64,000 nt of DNA from Aselliscus stoliczkanus (GCA_033961575.1 CM066740.1:92363117-92427116); one strand, 5' to 3'; shown: positions 11,125 to 25,177, numbered from the stretch's first letter. Translations and numbers: made by a program. Notes: generated by a model from the sequence alone, not told the origin.

Positions 11125-14047
11125 CTGCAGGGAAATAAGAAAATGGTGAGAAACGGCGCCCACACGGCGCTGGGCAAAGGGCTGGGGGATGAACGAGGCC
11201 GAACATTGAGTGCTGCCATCGAAACCGAGGTCCTGGCCAGAGCCCCGCAGGGAGAGAGTCTCTTCTCCCCGCTGCCAGCTCCCAGGGGGACGGGGAGGCT
11301 AAGCTGGAGGCAGCTGCCTGGCGGGAAGTCACGCCCTCTCTCCAACCCAATGCAGCTCTGGGCCCAGGGCCCACTGAGGCTTCACTGAGAGGCATGTGGC
11401 CCACCTGGGCACCATCCCCCGCCCCCCCCCGCCCTCTGCACTGACCCCAAGAGAACCCCAAGACACCTCCTGCTAGCTTGTTCCCATCCCACAGTGCACT
11501 CCCCAGGGAGCCTGACCACAGACAAGTATGATCCTACTTTGTTTCAAAACACAAACAGACACATATACACAAGCAGGAAAACATATGAAAGACACACCAA
11601 AATGTTAATCATAATTTAAAAGGAAAAACAATGAAAAACATTACGAAAAAGAGGAAGAACTGGCAAAAGAACCAGCTGAACATAAACAATCTCTCAGTAC
11701 TCAGGAGCAGTCAGAGCCTAACCACCCCCTAAGCGACAGTAAGTGCCCTGTGTCGCACAGCGACTGTTTACCTGCCACAGCTCGCACACAGACCACTGCG
11801 CAAGGTCTACGAGTTCCTGCGACAGTGAAGCTACAGGCGTCTGAACCCGTGAGGCACAAAGGCAGAGATTCTGAGGAAACAGCTTTTATGAGGCTCAGAT
11901 CTTTGTGACAGCTTAGAAACGTACTTGGATAAGATTGTTTCCCCCCTAAAATTCCAGATGGTTATCTACCTGACAGTTATACAACTTTATATCACTCTTA
12001 AACCAACAGAGCACTCCTAACTAAAAAATTTCTATCACCTGCACGTCTTAATGAAAAGAAAGATAAAACTGAGCCTGCCTGTGATGGATGAATGGGAAGA
12101 AAAAACTGAATGCAACACAAAAAGCGGCTCCGGCCTGGGGATGGCAAAGTCCTGAGCGCCGACAGGGACCCACGCTGGTGGCTGTGGGTCTGGGAGGGGT
12201 CGGGGAGAGCAGCTGCAGCGGCTCGATGCCCCGGTGGCACAGAGCCGCCTCTGGGTACGTTATTTCAGCTGCGTCCTCCTGCAACTTGGGGCTGCACAGG
12301 CCGGCTCTGAGGACCATGGTATCTGTCTTGTGCAGGACTGATCTTCCCCCCGTCATCCCGACAGCTACATGAGCGTCTCCCAGGTGCCAGGGACTGTGAC
12401 ATGGGCGCTGTTTACTACCAAGGACACAGCAGCAGACACACCTACAAGCAGGGAACGGGGGGGAGTGGTCACAGTGTGCTCACGTTATGAGCCCAGTGAC
12501 ACCCCCACCTGAGGCCTCAGCTCACCCTGTGTCATGGGTACCAAGGGGGCCCCTTGCTGCCTTTGAGACATCGCTTCCTTACAGCACCTCCTAAGACGTG
12601 CGGAAACGTGGGGGAAACCTAACTCTATCGGGTGGCTCTACGCGTCCGATCCCCCCACTGCCTCTACAGGCACGGCCAACAGCGAGGGGCCTTCCCCGTG
12701 GTCGGGTTACATCTACTGCTGGGACACAGGCCCCCCCAGCCAGATGCCGTCCAGGACTCTGAGCAGACTCCCTGCAGGGCCTGTACCACCATCACAGGCA
12801 GTGAATGCTAAACGGGAACTGATCTGAGATTATGGCTAACCAATCCTGCTAATGTTACATCAGGCTTAAAAACAAAGGGTTAACTGGACCCCTGGCTGGG
12901 AGAAGGGTCTGATGACATCTGGCCAGCATCACGGAACCTGGGCATTACCATCCATCAATTTGCTGGTTGGTGCTTCCACTGAAATAAGATGTAACTTTTC
13001 CCTTTCAGGCCAATATTTAATCAATCAGACTCTCACAGTTAATATAAAGTAAAACATGAATGAAGAGATCGTCTGAAATCCTTTTGCCTCCCAAAGGTCC
13101 TCCTTTCAATCATGGGGCTTGGACAGCCTTGGTGGGTGCAAAGCTTTACCGCTGCGGTAAGGCTTCAGTTACGTGGAAAAGGCCTCGTAACTGAAGTAAC
13201 TCGAGGGCTCTGTTGCCTTTTGCAGCAGCTAAAGGCCACAGCAAAACACGGAATGCTCACCTTCAAATGATGTCAATTCATCCGTGAGCTCAGTCAGGCT
13301 TTTCTGCAATAAATCACTGCCTTTCCTGTCTTTCATTGTAAAAGAACATGGCCCAAACCCTAGCGGGTGTATAGAGCACAACAGTGTCTCTTGTCCTGGT
13401 GCTGCTCAGAGCGAGGCTGAGCTATGCTTAGTGCCAACGCTGAGCGTGTAACGCCCTGCGTACACTTATACCCTTCAGACTTCAGCCAGGCTTCGGAGTT
13501 CTTCATACTGGCACAAGGCTAGTGACTCACGGAATATACGTCCCATGGATGCCAAAAATACGAATAATTTACCCTGAATTATTATTTACTTACTGAAGAG
13601 AATTATGGGTCAGCCTGACACTTGTAAAAAAATCCAAGCCTCAAAAAGTACCTAACTGAAAACCAGTAAGAGATATCTACCAAACTGAGGCTTCAGCACT
13701 CTGTCAAACTCATCTCCCCGCCACTACCATTGTCACAACAATAAAAGAGCTACTGTTTTCGGAGCCCTTCTGATGTCCCAGGACATCGCTCGGGCCCTTA
13801 CAAGAATAATTTCAGTTAATATTCACAACCGTCCTAAAAACAGGAAGATCGTATCACCATGTTACAGATGAGGACGCTGAGGAGAAAAGACGTCATTTTA
13901 CACAAGAGCCTAAGCAACAAGCAGGGGCCGGAGCCGCGGGCTCAGGGCTCACACGTGTGGGAGAGTGAGGAGGGGAACTGAAAAGGAACTCAAATGTCAA
14001 GCTTGTCAATTAGTAGGAGAGACAGCACCCATACACCTGAGGATTAC
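11125..14047 (-). other. LMBR1: LMBR1 intron 16
   Basis: No exon was recognised. It holds a C-rich run at 11416–11433, an L2-like patch around 12366–12460 (weak), a short perfect inverted repeat at about 13165–13200 (11-bp arms CTTCAGTTACG and its complement) and an antisense MIR at about 13741–13960. Confidence 0.7.
13741..13960 (-). mobile_element. MIR SINE remnant, antisense
   Basis: Contains the diagnostic antisense core ACAGATGAGGACGCTGAGG preceded by degenerate GCCCTTAC..ATTTCAGTTAAT..CACAACCGTCC. It is an ancient, diverged mammalian-wide repeat. Confidence 0.7.
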
Positions 14048-14209
14048 CTAGGGCCTTGAACAGCTCTTCTCGGACAGCGGAGGTGAATTTTCTGACCAGA
14101 CACAGTGTTGTCACAATAGCAAAAAGCAAATTGTAGGATAAGACAATATAGAAATTTCCCAGCCAATTAAACCTTCCAAAGTCTCCAAGCAGATCAAATC
14201 TAGTGATTC
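14048..14209 (-). CDS. LMBR1: LMBR1 exon 16
   Basis: 162 nt, acceptor TTAACAG, donor GTAATC. It encodes residues 409–462: GITRFDLLGDFGRFNWLGN, then the hydrophobic FYIVLSYNLLFAIVTTLCLV (last membrane span), then the basic VRKFTSAVREELFKAL. This is the most conserved-looking exon in the window, with no visible difference from the human protein as I recall it. Confidence 0.97.
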
Positions 14210-15715
14210 CTGTTAAAAACAAACAGAACAACCCTTAATAAAATCAGGTACGATGTATTTATACTTATATGTCACAAAATAAAATGCAAATCAGGTCCAA
14301 CTGCACGGACTTCTCTTCCCACCTACTGGACCAGCTGGCCCCAACCTACTTATCCGCCGGCCAGTCATCTGGCCCTTGCCAGCCACTCAGAATTTACACT
14401 TTTGGGGTCACAAAGCTCACAGTGCTGCTCATATGGGAAGGCGGGGCGCCTGCCCAGCGGAAATCGGAACCAGAAGCATGCTGGGAAAGACCCCTGGCAA
14501 ACCCGCCCACCTGCCCCGCCACTTGTCCCCGCCCCCCTTCAGGTGCCAGTGCCAAAGTCACCTCCTTCACGAGGGCACCTGCTCCCCCACCGGTAACAGC
14601 TGGCCCCTCCGTGGCCAAACGATGCCTCTTCGCAGCACACACTGCCTGAGGCGTTTGCGTTTTCCTTCTGGCGTATTTGCTGCCTAGCTCCCCACTGGAC
14701 TGTGAGAGGCACAAGGGCAGGGACTGTCTTTCCCTCTCTGATCCCAATGCCTGCATATACTTACACTCGTTACATAAAGGAGTAAACACACAGAGTGAGT
14801 CCTTTCCAGAAACAAAATTATTGCTGCGAACCGGATGCTACAGGCTGTGGATCGAAGTGACAGAGCTGGCAATGCAGTGTGGTTATGTCATATATGTACC
14901 GGAGTTACTTTAACTCACCTACACAGTTTAAAAAACAGTCCTCTGATTTAAAAAATAATTTAAATAGTCATTCTATTCAATGAGTGTATGCCCGAGGCCC
15001 AGTACCTACTGTAAAGAATATGTGAGTGGTGGGATTTTTCTAACCATTGGTATATTGTCAGCATTTTTCAAGAAAAAATTCGAAGAGCTAACGGGGCCAT
15101 AAAAATTTTTAACCAGAAAGGACTATAAAAACTAAATCATGGATCTTCACTTTATGGGTGGCCTAAGAGTTTCAAAGATAACTTCAGCTGAACTGAATTT
15201 CGCCCTCTCAGCCAACTTTGGAACCCAACTCTCATCAACACCCCCATGCAATCATATCACCTGCTGTAGGAACGGACCCCACAAAAGCAGCTTATGGAGA
15301 CAACAGGAAACTTTCACATCCGAACAGTGTAACAATGACTGGACGTTTCTTTGTAGCCACATCTACCCAGGGCCAATGTATTTGAATTTGAGAGACAACA
15401 ATTTCCCATAACATTTTTAAAGAGACAGAAGATTAATGGAAACACACAATGAAATCTCTTTCCAAAGGCGGAGGGCCCAGCCGCAGCAGGCTGCGTGGTG
15501 CAGGTCACACAGCATGAGATCACAGCGGCCATGGCAGCCGCGGCTTCTCAGGCACTTGAACAGAACTGTAGTAGTTAAAAGGAATATGTATCTAAGGAGA
15601 CATCTTATTTTTCCAATAAAATACCATTTATTTCACCTAGGAAGCCATTTAAGGATAAGATGTAGTCCCTACAGAACCAACCTCATTGCTTTCAGCCTTG
15701 GGTCCCAGACAAGTA

Positions 15716-15796
15716 TTGGGTTGTCTGAAAAATAATGACGTAATTTTTCTCTGTTTTTCGTTGCAAAAATGTGTCATGACTTTTCCGACAACCCAA
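15716..15796. mobile_element. Mariner-like MITE, 81 bp
   Basis: The ends are imperfect terminal inverted repeats: TTGGGTTGTCTGAAAAATAA at the left and, read on the other strand from the right, TTGGGTTGTCGGAAAAGTCA. It is about 80 bp with no coding sequence, like the MADE1-type internally deleted mariners. A TA dinucleotide precedes it at 15714–15715. Confidence 0.75.
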
Positions 15797-17889
15797 CAGT
15801 TTGATTCCTAGACCCAGAGACTCTTCTGAGAATCTGGGGGAGGCACAGCTCTCTCACAGGAAAAGCACACATCTGCACACACACAGAACTGTGTATATCC
15901 TGAAGCTCATCGTAGAATAAAAATCCTTGCTCAGATGCCCCATAAGTCTTGTCTGATCTAAAAAATTTTAATCACATGCCACCCTGAGCAAAAACAAAAT
16001 TAGAGCACGTATACCCAACATATGTGTGTGTGATTGTAACTATCCGTGTACTAATTGGCATATACATTATAAACGGGCAAAGACTTTAAATCAAAATTAC
16101 AGCAATAAAAATAAATGCAATTTGTGATAGTTTCTTCACTCAGCCCAATGACTGTAAATTCACGGTTCCACACTCCACCGTGGAAGCCACAGGCGCCTGC
16201 TAACGTCGGCCACCACCGGAATGTGGCCTGGGCACCCTGCTGGGCCACAGTGGCACCCAACGCGCCCGCACAGCAAGAGTGGAAGGTGCGGAAGATCAAC
16301 GGGGAAGTGCTCTCACTCCAACTTCTGAGTGGACTCAACTTGAGAGTCGGGGTTAATACCGAAGAGGAAGCACCAGGCAGAGCAATGTCTGCTGTTAGAT
16401 GCTTTGGCCCCAGGACACCTCAGGTAGACCTTGCACAGGAGTCCATGAGCTGGCTGCTGCAGTGGACTCAGGCAACATGTTAGGTGATAGGGACTACAGG
16501 CATTATTTCAAATTTAGTGTTTTTTTAAAATCTAACTAATACTGACTGACTAAAAGATTACTCCGGACAACACACACAGCTCTTCAGTTCTGAAAATTCT
16601 GTAAGACTAGACAGGAAGAAACCTTAAACTAACACTTCTCTAAACTTCTGAGAGGTTTTGTGACAGCAATAATTAAATTGTAAAGTATACCTTTTTATTG
16701 AAAGTACCAATACTTAAGAAAAAGTTAACAGTACTTAAAGTTTAACTTAAAAATACTTACTATACAGATGTATAATACTTCAAAATTTTTATTTCTGGAG
16801 AAAGGTATATGAGTTTTAAGGCAGCAAAATTTAAAATACTACTAACTATAAGAAAATTCATTATCAAATGTGGTTATCTACCTCTCCTAGTCAGATATTG
16901 AAACGCTTATTCCCATTTAGAAGTGCAATTCTTTAAAAGACAAGTAAAAGAACCAGGTAAGAGGCTTAGCTAATTAAGCAGTGGATAAGTATAAGGCCAC
17001 ATTATCTGAATTATCTGTCAATAAAATATTCTTCATGACAAATCACACATCAGCTCCCCCCACTAGGATCAAGTTGAAAATGTTTTCTGCATAATTCCTT
17101 GAATAAAGATCTTTTTCTATTCATACCTTATAAAAGAACTAAGGTACAAAACAAAATCTCATTTCAAGAAAGAGCTGGTTACTCCACTTTCAATGAGTCA
17201 ACAGAATGTATGTTCGTTAGCCCACCTGAGTCAACTTCGACTTTTAGCAAGCATATTCATGTTCCTTAACTAGCATGAAGTTGAGAGAAAGTTTATAAAT
17301 GACACGCTAAAGGGATCATTAAAGTAACTTCATCAATAAGTGATGTGTGCTAGCGTATCAATGAAGGGATGATGTGGATATCCATGGCTTTACTACAAGA
17401 CTGCAAGAACACATACATCTTGTTACAAAAAAATAAACTTAGAAATTAAAAGTTCTTTGATGAAACATTGGGATTAACACATTGCTCCCCACTGTAGACT
17501 CTCACAATGGTTAGTTTTAATTATCATGACTAGGTTTTCAAATTCCTTCCTCTAAACCAGACTTCTGAAATAAATTAGCCTAACATAGTGTCAAAAAATA
17601 AATGTGACTTAAAGAGTGTGAAATAGTAAAATCTACAATCATTTTAAATATCATTGATTTCAGGATTAATGTAAATAGGCTCACTGCCAATTGTATAATT
17701 TACTCAAAAACAAAGTCTTTCTAAAACTACAGAGGTTCCACTTTGAGGGTAGAATGAAAGATGATGCTGTTAAAGCAAAGACTAATTTTTGAGCAGCCTT
17801 ACTGTACAAGTAGATTTTCATTAAATTACATCAATTATAAATATGTTTATTAATTTCAGGCTCCAGCCAAGATGGAGCAAAAGAGACCA

Positions 17890-17998
17890 GATTTTCCCTC
17901 ACGCATTAAGTTTTGGGGGAGTCAAAGTTATACACAGATTTTTTTGACTATGCGGAGAATCAGTGCTCCTAAACCCCGTGTTATTCAAGGGCCAACTG
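17890..17998 (+). mobile_element. Tigger-type DNA transposon fragment (right end)
   Basis: The end AAGGGCCAACTG followed by TA, and the preceding AGTCAAAGTTATACACAGAT and CCTAAACCCCGTG, align with the better copy at 19101–19410. It is a truncated pogo/Tigger-family non-autonomous element. Confidence 0.65.
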
Positions 17999-18200
17999 TA
18001 TATCAGAAGCTACAGGAAATATTGAACTTAAGTAACAATATGGAAGAGATAAAACAAACCTAAGCTGACCTTCTACAAAGAAAAATTACAACGTAAGATA
18101 TTAAACACACCATGGGATTAACAACAGGTTAGACACTGCAAAAGAAGAGATTAGTAGACTTGAAGATACATCAATAGAAGCTATTCAAAATGAAACACAG

Positions 18201-18308
18201 GGCTGGCCGAGTGGTGCAGTGGTTAAGCACTGGCTTGGGAAGCCAGCTGCCCCGGTTTGGGTCCCACGTATGAGGGCCAGTGACACTGCCTTCAAGAAAA
18301 AAAAAAAA
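18201..18308 (+). mobile_element. Short tRNA-derived SINE
   Basis: Sense copy with A-box (GAGTGGTGCAGTGG), CTGGCTTGGGAAGCCAG arm, B-box-like GGTTTGGGTCCC, AGGGCCAGTGACACTGCC and an A tail. Flanked by AAAATGAAACACA on both sides. Confidence 0.85.
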
Positions 18309-19100
18309 ATGAAACACACAAAGCAAAACAAAACAAAAAATGAGCACAGCATCAGTGAACTGTGAACTAATTTCAAATTGCTAGTGTGCTTATGGTGAGA
18401 GTTCCTGAAGAACAGGAACGTGAGAATGGGGAAAAAAACATATTTGAAGAAATAATGATTGAACATCTTCCAAATTTGGTGAAAACTATATACCTAGAGA
18501 TAAAAGAAGCTCAACAAACTCAATGAAAAAGATTCTGAAGAAAACTATTCCAATGCGTATCATAATCAAACTGCTTAACGTCAATAAAAAAAATTTCATA
18601 AGTAGTCAAATTTAAAAAAGGACAAATTACATTTAAAAAAACAAAGATAATGATCACCAAAGATTTCTTGTCAAAACTATGCAAATAGGAAGACAGTTAA
18701 ATAACATCTTTAAAATACTGAAGAAAAAATAACTCAGTCTAAAATTCTATACCCAGCGACAACATCTTAAAAATAAGGCAAAAGAAAGACATTTCACACA
18801 TGGAGAAAGCTGAAAGAACCCATCACTAGCAGACCTGAATTACAAGGAAGGTTAAAGAAAGTATTCCCGGCAGAAGGAAAATGATGTTAAGAGGAAACCT
18901 GGATCTACACAAAGAAATGAAAAGCAACAGAAATGACTGCTATGTGAGTAAAAATTAAAAGATATTTTAGTTTGAAACCTCTTTAAAAGATCATTGTTTA
19001 AAGAAAAAATAAAAACAATGTATTATGGGGTTGATAACATGTGTACAAGTAAAATGTATGAAAACAATGGCACAAAGGCTGCAGTGAAAAAATGAAAATA

Positions 19101-19410
19101 CAGTTGACCCTCAAAACACATGGGTGTGAACTGTGCAGGTCCACTTATGCACAGATTTTTTTTTCAATAAATACCTGTACTGTTTTCGATCTGCAGTTGG
19201 AAGTCCGTGAATGCAGCGAGCAGACTGTGTGCATTGACCTATGACACTGTATATCGGGGACTAGAGCATCTGCTGCTTTGGGTATCTGTGAGGGGTCCTG
19301 GAGCCAATCCCCATCAAGGGACAACTAAATCTGGGGAAGTCACAAGTTATGCATGGAGTTTGTACGGTGGTTCAGCGTCCCTAACCCCCACACTGATCAA
19401 GGGCCAACTG
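19101..19410. mobile_element. Tigger-type DNA transposon, non-autonomous
   Basis: Starts CAGTTGACCCTCAA and ends CAAGGGCCAACTG, which are terminal inverted repeats, and is flanked by TA on both sides, the pogo/Tigger target duplication. About 310 bp, with no transposase. Confidence 0.75.
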
Positions 19411-21120
19411 TATATTGTTGTAAAGTTCTTATACCAAGTGCTATAATATCACTTGAAGGGAGATTATGATAAGTTAAAAATGTATACTATAAACCCTAAA
19501 ACAACTATTCGAATAACACAACACACAGTTATAGCAAATTGGCCAGCAAAGGAGATAAAGTGGGATCCTTTTTTTTAAATGCAATTTATCCATCGAATGC
19601 AGATAAAGAAGAACAAGGGAACAAGGAAGAGATGGGTCAAACAGAAAATAAATAGCAATATGTTAGATTCAAAACATCAATAATCACATTCAATGTAAAC
19701 AATCTAAACATCCAATTCAAAGACAAAGATTGATAGTATAGATGAAAAAGTAAGACCCAACTATACAGTATCCACAAAAAAAAAAAAAAAAAAAAAAACC
19801 CTACTTAAATATAAAGACACAAACAGGTTGAAAGTATAAGAATGAAAAAAGTACTATGTTAACACTAATCTAAAAAAGCTAAAATGGCTATATTAATGTT
19901 ACATGAAGATTTCAGAGCAGAGAATATTAGCAGCAATAAAGAATGTGACTATCTTTATCATAATTATAAAGGGGTCAATTCATCAAAAGGATATAACAAC
20001 CCTAAATATTTATGTATCTAATACCAGAGCTTCAAAATACATGTAGCAAAATCTGACAGGACTGTAGGAAGACAAACAAATCGACAATTATAGTAGATTT
20101 CAAAACCCTTCTCTCAATAATTGATAAAACAAGTAGGTAGAAAAATAAGTAAAAGTACAGAGAACTTGAGTCATGTTATCAACCAATTGGCCTGATACTT
20201 ACAGAACACTCTACTCAATGAGTAGCAAAATACACCTTTTTTTTCAAGTGCACAAAGAAGATATATAAAGATAGACTATGTTCTGGGCCATAAAGCAAGT
20301 CTCAATAAATTCAAAATGATTCAAGTCAGACAAAGTATACTTCCACACCACAATGGTATTAAATTAGAAATCAGTAACAGACAAATCTCTCTGGAATATC
20401 CCCAGACATTTGGAAACCAAATAACATACTTCTAAATAATCCATAGTCAAAAGAGAAATAACACGGTTAGTCAAAGGTATTTTTAACTGAATGAAAATGA
20501 AAACACTTTATATCAAAATTTGGGGGATGCAGCCAAAACAGTACGTAGAGGGAAATTTATAGTACTAAAATGCCAATATTAGAAAAGAGATCTCAAATCA
20601 GGGAACTCAACTTCAATTTCAAGAAAGTAGGAAAGTAGGAGAAAGTAACCCTCAAAGTAAGTAATAAAGAGCAAATCAATGAAATAGAAAATATAAAAAG
20701 GATAGAGAAAAATATATGAAACCTAAAACTGGTCTTTTGAGAAGATCCATAAAAATCAATAAACCTCTAGCCATTATGTTCAGAGAGAAAGAGAGAAGCT
20801 ACACAAGTTGTCAGTATCAGCTGTGAGAGAGGTGGTATCATGGCACTGCACCCATGTATCTATTTACACTAAAAGGGGAGTAAGGAAGCTTTATACCAAC
20901 AAACCTTTCAACAACACAGGTGAAATAAACAAATTTCTTAAAAGACACTAACGAAGCTCACGCAAGAAGAAATAGATAAGCTGAGTAGTCCATTATCTAT
21001 AAAGGAAATTAAATTTGTTGCTAAAACCTCTCTACAAAGAAAATTCCAAGCACAGTTGGCTTCACTGATCAACTACATCAAACATTAAAGGGAGAAAAAC
21101 CAATTCTTTAAAAACTCATT

Positions 21121-21488
21121 GTCTTAGTCCATTAGGGCTGCTATCACAGAGTATCACAGACTGGGTGGCTTAGAAACAACACAGTTATTTCTCACCATCT
21201 GGGGGCTGGAAGTCCAAGATCAAGGCTCCGGCAGGTTTGGTGTCTGGTGAAGGGCAGCTTACTGGTTCAGAGATGGCTGTCTTTACACTGTATCCTCACA
21301 AGGCCGAAAGGGCAAGGGAGCTCTCTCAGGGGCCTCTCCCATAAGGGCACTAATCTCATTCACGAGGGCTCCACCCTCATGGCCTCATCACCTCCCAAAG
21401 GCCCCCCCCCAACACCATTGCATTGGGGACTAGGGTTCAATATATGAATCTGGTCCTCGGGGGGAAACACAAACATTTAGTCTATGAC
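21121..21488 (+). mobile_element. MLT1-type (ERVL-MaLR) solo LTR
   Basis: Opens TGTCTTAGTCCATTAGGGCT and runs through ACTGGGTGGCTTAGAAACAA, GGAAGTCCAAGATCAAGGC and AGGGCTCCACCCTCATGGCC to ACACAAACATTTAGTCTATGACA. These are hallmarks of MLT1 LTRs. It is nested in the L1 remnant, with no internal retroviral sequence. Confidence 0.8.
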
Positions 21489-22170
21489 ATTCATCCAGAA
21501 CTCTGAGAAGAAGAAATGCTTCTGGATACTTTCAATGAAGGTAGCATTACTTACATATCAAACCAGAAAAAGATATTAAGAAAAGAGAACCACAGATCCG
21601 TATACTCCTAAATACAGATGCAAAATACATCAGCAAAATTTTATCAAATTGGATCCAACAATATAAAAAAAAGGATAATATGTCATGACCAAGTGGGGTT
21701 TGTTCCAGGAATGCAAGATTGGTTTAACATTCAAGAATGGCTCAATGTAATTCTGCACATTAACAGAATAAAAAAGAAAAGCTACTTGATTATGTTAATA
21801 GATGCAAAAAAAAGCAATTTAACAAAATCCAACATCCATTGCTGATTTAAAAAACAATTTCCAACCAAGTAGGAAAAGAAGGAAATTCCCTCAGCCGGGT
21901 AACAGGCATCTACCAAAACAAGTGAACAGTAACTGCAGCTGATGTGGGTTACGGTCAGACAGCGCTTGCCGCCAGCATGGGGGGCGGGGCCAAAACGCCC
22001 ACATGGTGCTGGGGGCGCCGGCTCACCTGCTCCTCCATCTCAGAGCTGACTACATGCAGCTGTGCCACTAACCCTCTCAGCTGGAGTGGGGTCTTGATTC
22101 TTAGTACAAATTAGACTCTTACCATAGTTTGCTGTCTAGTTTTAAGTGTAACATTTTAATTGTTAACCTC

Positions 22171-22280
22171 TTTTTTTTTTTTTTTTGAGGGCAGTGTCAC
22201 TGGCCCTCATATGTGGGACCCAAACCGGGGCCGCTGGCTTCCCAAGCCAGCGCTTAACCACCACGCCACTCGGCCGGCCC
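22171..22280 (-). mobile_element. Short tRNA-derived SINE
   Basis: Antisense copy: T-run, GAGGGCAGTGTCACTGGCCC, GCTTCCCAAGCCAGCGC, ending CGGCCGGCCC. The near-duplicated flank TTAA(T/C)TGTTAACCT marks the insertion. Confidence 0.88.
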
Positions 22281-23702
22281 TAACTGTTAACCTTTTAAAA
22301 ATTACATCTTAAGGTTCCTTCCAGCAAAGGATCCTAACTGGAATGATTTTCATCTGAAAAATATTTTCTGACGAAATACAATTTAAGGTATTTGAATGTA
22401 CGTCATCAGATAGCTAAGTTCTTCAGATGTGTGTGACACTGTCTCAGCCAAGACTGTAAGTCTGAATAGGAACACTGTCAGAGAACAAACACACTGGGAC
22501 AGGGCTGGGGCCTGGGGGGTGGGGTGCCAGTCACTCTCTGTGCTCTCAGACACTAGATTTTATTTAAAATCCTAACTAGATATACAAATTTACTGTTCAG
22601 ATGAGAACATTAGGAATCAACCAAAAGTTAATTAGTACCACTCATTTATTACTTTCTGCAAAGTAACTGAACATAAATCGTATACAAATTTTGGCCAAGA
22701 AATTTTCACTGTGGAGTTTGGAATTATTTCTGCATCGAAGTTATAATTAGGGATATATATTATGATTTATACTTCTATTTCACATCTGTCATTTCTAACC
22801 ATCATTTATTTCTGTTTGACACGGAGAACTGGAGAGGGCTAGCCCAGGATAAAGATGAGGAGTATAATTATTTACAAAACCCCAAATAAAAACCTGTACA
22901 AAAAGGACAGGATTTTAAACAGGATCCCATTATCAAGGAACAAAAGAGAATAATCCACTTTGTCTCCTGCAAGATGATGGACTATATGGGACCCAGATGA
23001 GAAATATGTGGATATACTAAAAATAAATTCAATTTGAAAGGGTGTTTTTGTTTTCGCATTATAAGTACATCGTTTTTTAAATAGCTGCATTTGGGCCTTG
23101 CATAACTTACAAGTCACAGAAAGAACTTCAGGATGAAAAAATTACTATAAAAATAATTTTAAAATAGAAATTAGTAAGAGTATTGCAAAGTCTGTTGGTT
23201 GCATTTGAGAAAATTCTCTGGTTAGAGAATATCTCAAATAAAGAACACAAAGAATGTCAATCTCTCAGTTGGTTTTTTTTTTTGATGGAGCATAATAAAG
23301 AACATATCAACAATTGGACAAAATCTGTTCTCATATAATTCATTACTAACTTTAAAATATTTGATTACAGAAAAGTTTGGGCATCTATAGATCATTTATT
23401 AAACTTGACCCTGTTCTATTATCACTTTTGTTTGTTAGCTCCTCTAATCACCTTGAGAGTCTATTAAACCAAATAGTAACTTGTTTACTAAAACTGTGGA
23501 CATCACATCCCCCCAAATGTTAGATTCCTCAAAACTGAAGTCTAAACAGGCAGCAAACCATGTTTTGGAAACGCATGGCCTTGCTTTGAAAGAGCTTTAA
23601 AGAGATTGAATAAAAATGTCCCATCAAGGATTCTTTGTCTTTCCTATTAGTAACAAAACTATCTTCTATATTAATTATATTTGATTAAAAATACATGGCC
23701 AA

Positions 23703-23835
23703 GGGGCCGGCCGAGTGGCGCGGTGGTTGGGAGCTGGCTTGGGACGCCAGCGGCCCAAGTTTGGATCCCACATACGAGGGCCAGTGACACTGCCCTTAAA
23801 ATAAAATAAAAATAAAAATTAAATAAAAATAAAAA
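23703..23835 (+). mobile_element. Short tRNA-derived SINE
   Basis: Sense copy with GGCCGGCCGAGTGGCGCGG head and an (AAAAT)n-type tail. AAAAATACATGGCCAA occurs directly before it and again after the tail as the target-site duplication. Confidence 0.9.
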
Positions 23836-25177
23836 ATACATGGCCAAAATTTTTCTCACAAACCTTCACAGCAAGTGATAATGCATATAAAATCTACTTA
23901 GTGGTAGCTTTTCGATTAGTACAAAATTTTCCACATTCAAATATAAGCTATTCCGAAGAAATTCTTTAATCATGTGTCATATCACACCACCATTTAAGTC
24001 TGCAGCTATAGCTATACAGGAACATTAGCAGTTGGCAAATTAAAGAAAAAAAAAACCTCACAGAACACCAAATTAATGATTTTATACAGGATTCAATAAA
24101 GTTTTGATTTACAATTAAAGTTGTAATCGTCCCTAAAAAAATCACTGCCATAGGAGAAAGGTGGCATGTGTGCAGGGAAGTTCAGAGCTCCGGCTGCTGT
24201 CTCCCATCTGACTGCCAGGGGTGCGGAGCTCACAGGAGCAATGCGAGCGGGCGCCCTAGGGTCAGGGTTCCTTGGGAGCCGCACTGAGAAGAGTGCGGCA
24301 TCCCGCAGACTGGAATGTGGTTGGTACACACATCCTCTATGCTAGTCTTACAAGCTTTGCAGCAAGTAAATCGGAATCCCGTTATACAGTAGGATAATAT
24401 TCATGACCATTCTCTACAATTTATCTTCTTAAAATCAAAGACTCAATTCTAAAGGGTTAATAGAGGAATTACAAAGTAACTCTCCAGTTTGCATTTCCCA
24501 TAATACAAAAATAAAGCTTTTTCTTTTAGTCTAGAAATTTGCTTTTTTAATACTGTGAAAGCCTCTATGAATCTGTTTAACGTATTTACTTCTTTTCATC
24601 TATTCAGTGCCACTGGGCATAACGCGGACTGCAGTGCGTGCGGGTATTCTGCAAAGCACCACATGACTCACTGTACCCGACCATACTCCATTAATCCTGT
24701 TTGGACAGCTGGGGCCAGGCATCTGCTAGCTCCATTTTAATTGTTCCATCTTTCTTCTTCTTCTTTTTATTTATCTCTATGGCAAACTACTCAGGAATTT
24801 AATTTGTTGATCTTCAAAAAGCAAATTTTGCCATTAAATTGTCTTCTTTGTATTAAAACTATACTCAGCATGCAATTTTCTTCCATAAAAATCAGTACGT
24901 ATTACTATTAACACTTAACCTTCAATAACAGAGCAGACAAAAAGGTAGGATGGCTGTAATATCACAGGAATTATTTGCTGGACAGTCAGAACACACACAA
25001 TAACATTCAGCTACAAATCAAGTTACTAACGTGCTTATGTTTGGTATTTTCAAGGGTAGCATACCATGAGCAGGTGTCAGAACACTGAAAGTCCTATAAG
25101 CAAACATGAAAGAAATGGGACATGAATGAGCTTCCTATCAGTCTGTGGGGAGGGGTCCCTTTTCCATTTACACTTAG

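Larger units (their letters stand above)
17850..21860 (+). mobile_element. Composite old L1/HAL1-type LINE remnant
   Basis: Long A-rich sense sequence with many stops. From about 18400 to 18960 it resembles the ORF1/HAL1 region (AAAATTCTATACCCAGCGAC and AGCAGACCTGAATTACAAGG). From about 19800 it resembles ORF2, and 21600–21840 carries relics of the reverse transcriptase (translations such as NTDAKYISKILSNWIQQ). It is interrupted by Tigger, SINE and MLT1 insertions. It is inactive, and the small frames in it are not genes. Confidence 0.75.

Noticed and set aside
21618..21845. Reverse-transcriptase-like reading frame
   Set aside because: Decayed L1 ORF2 with stops and frameshifts on both sides.
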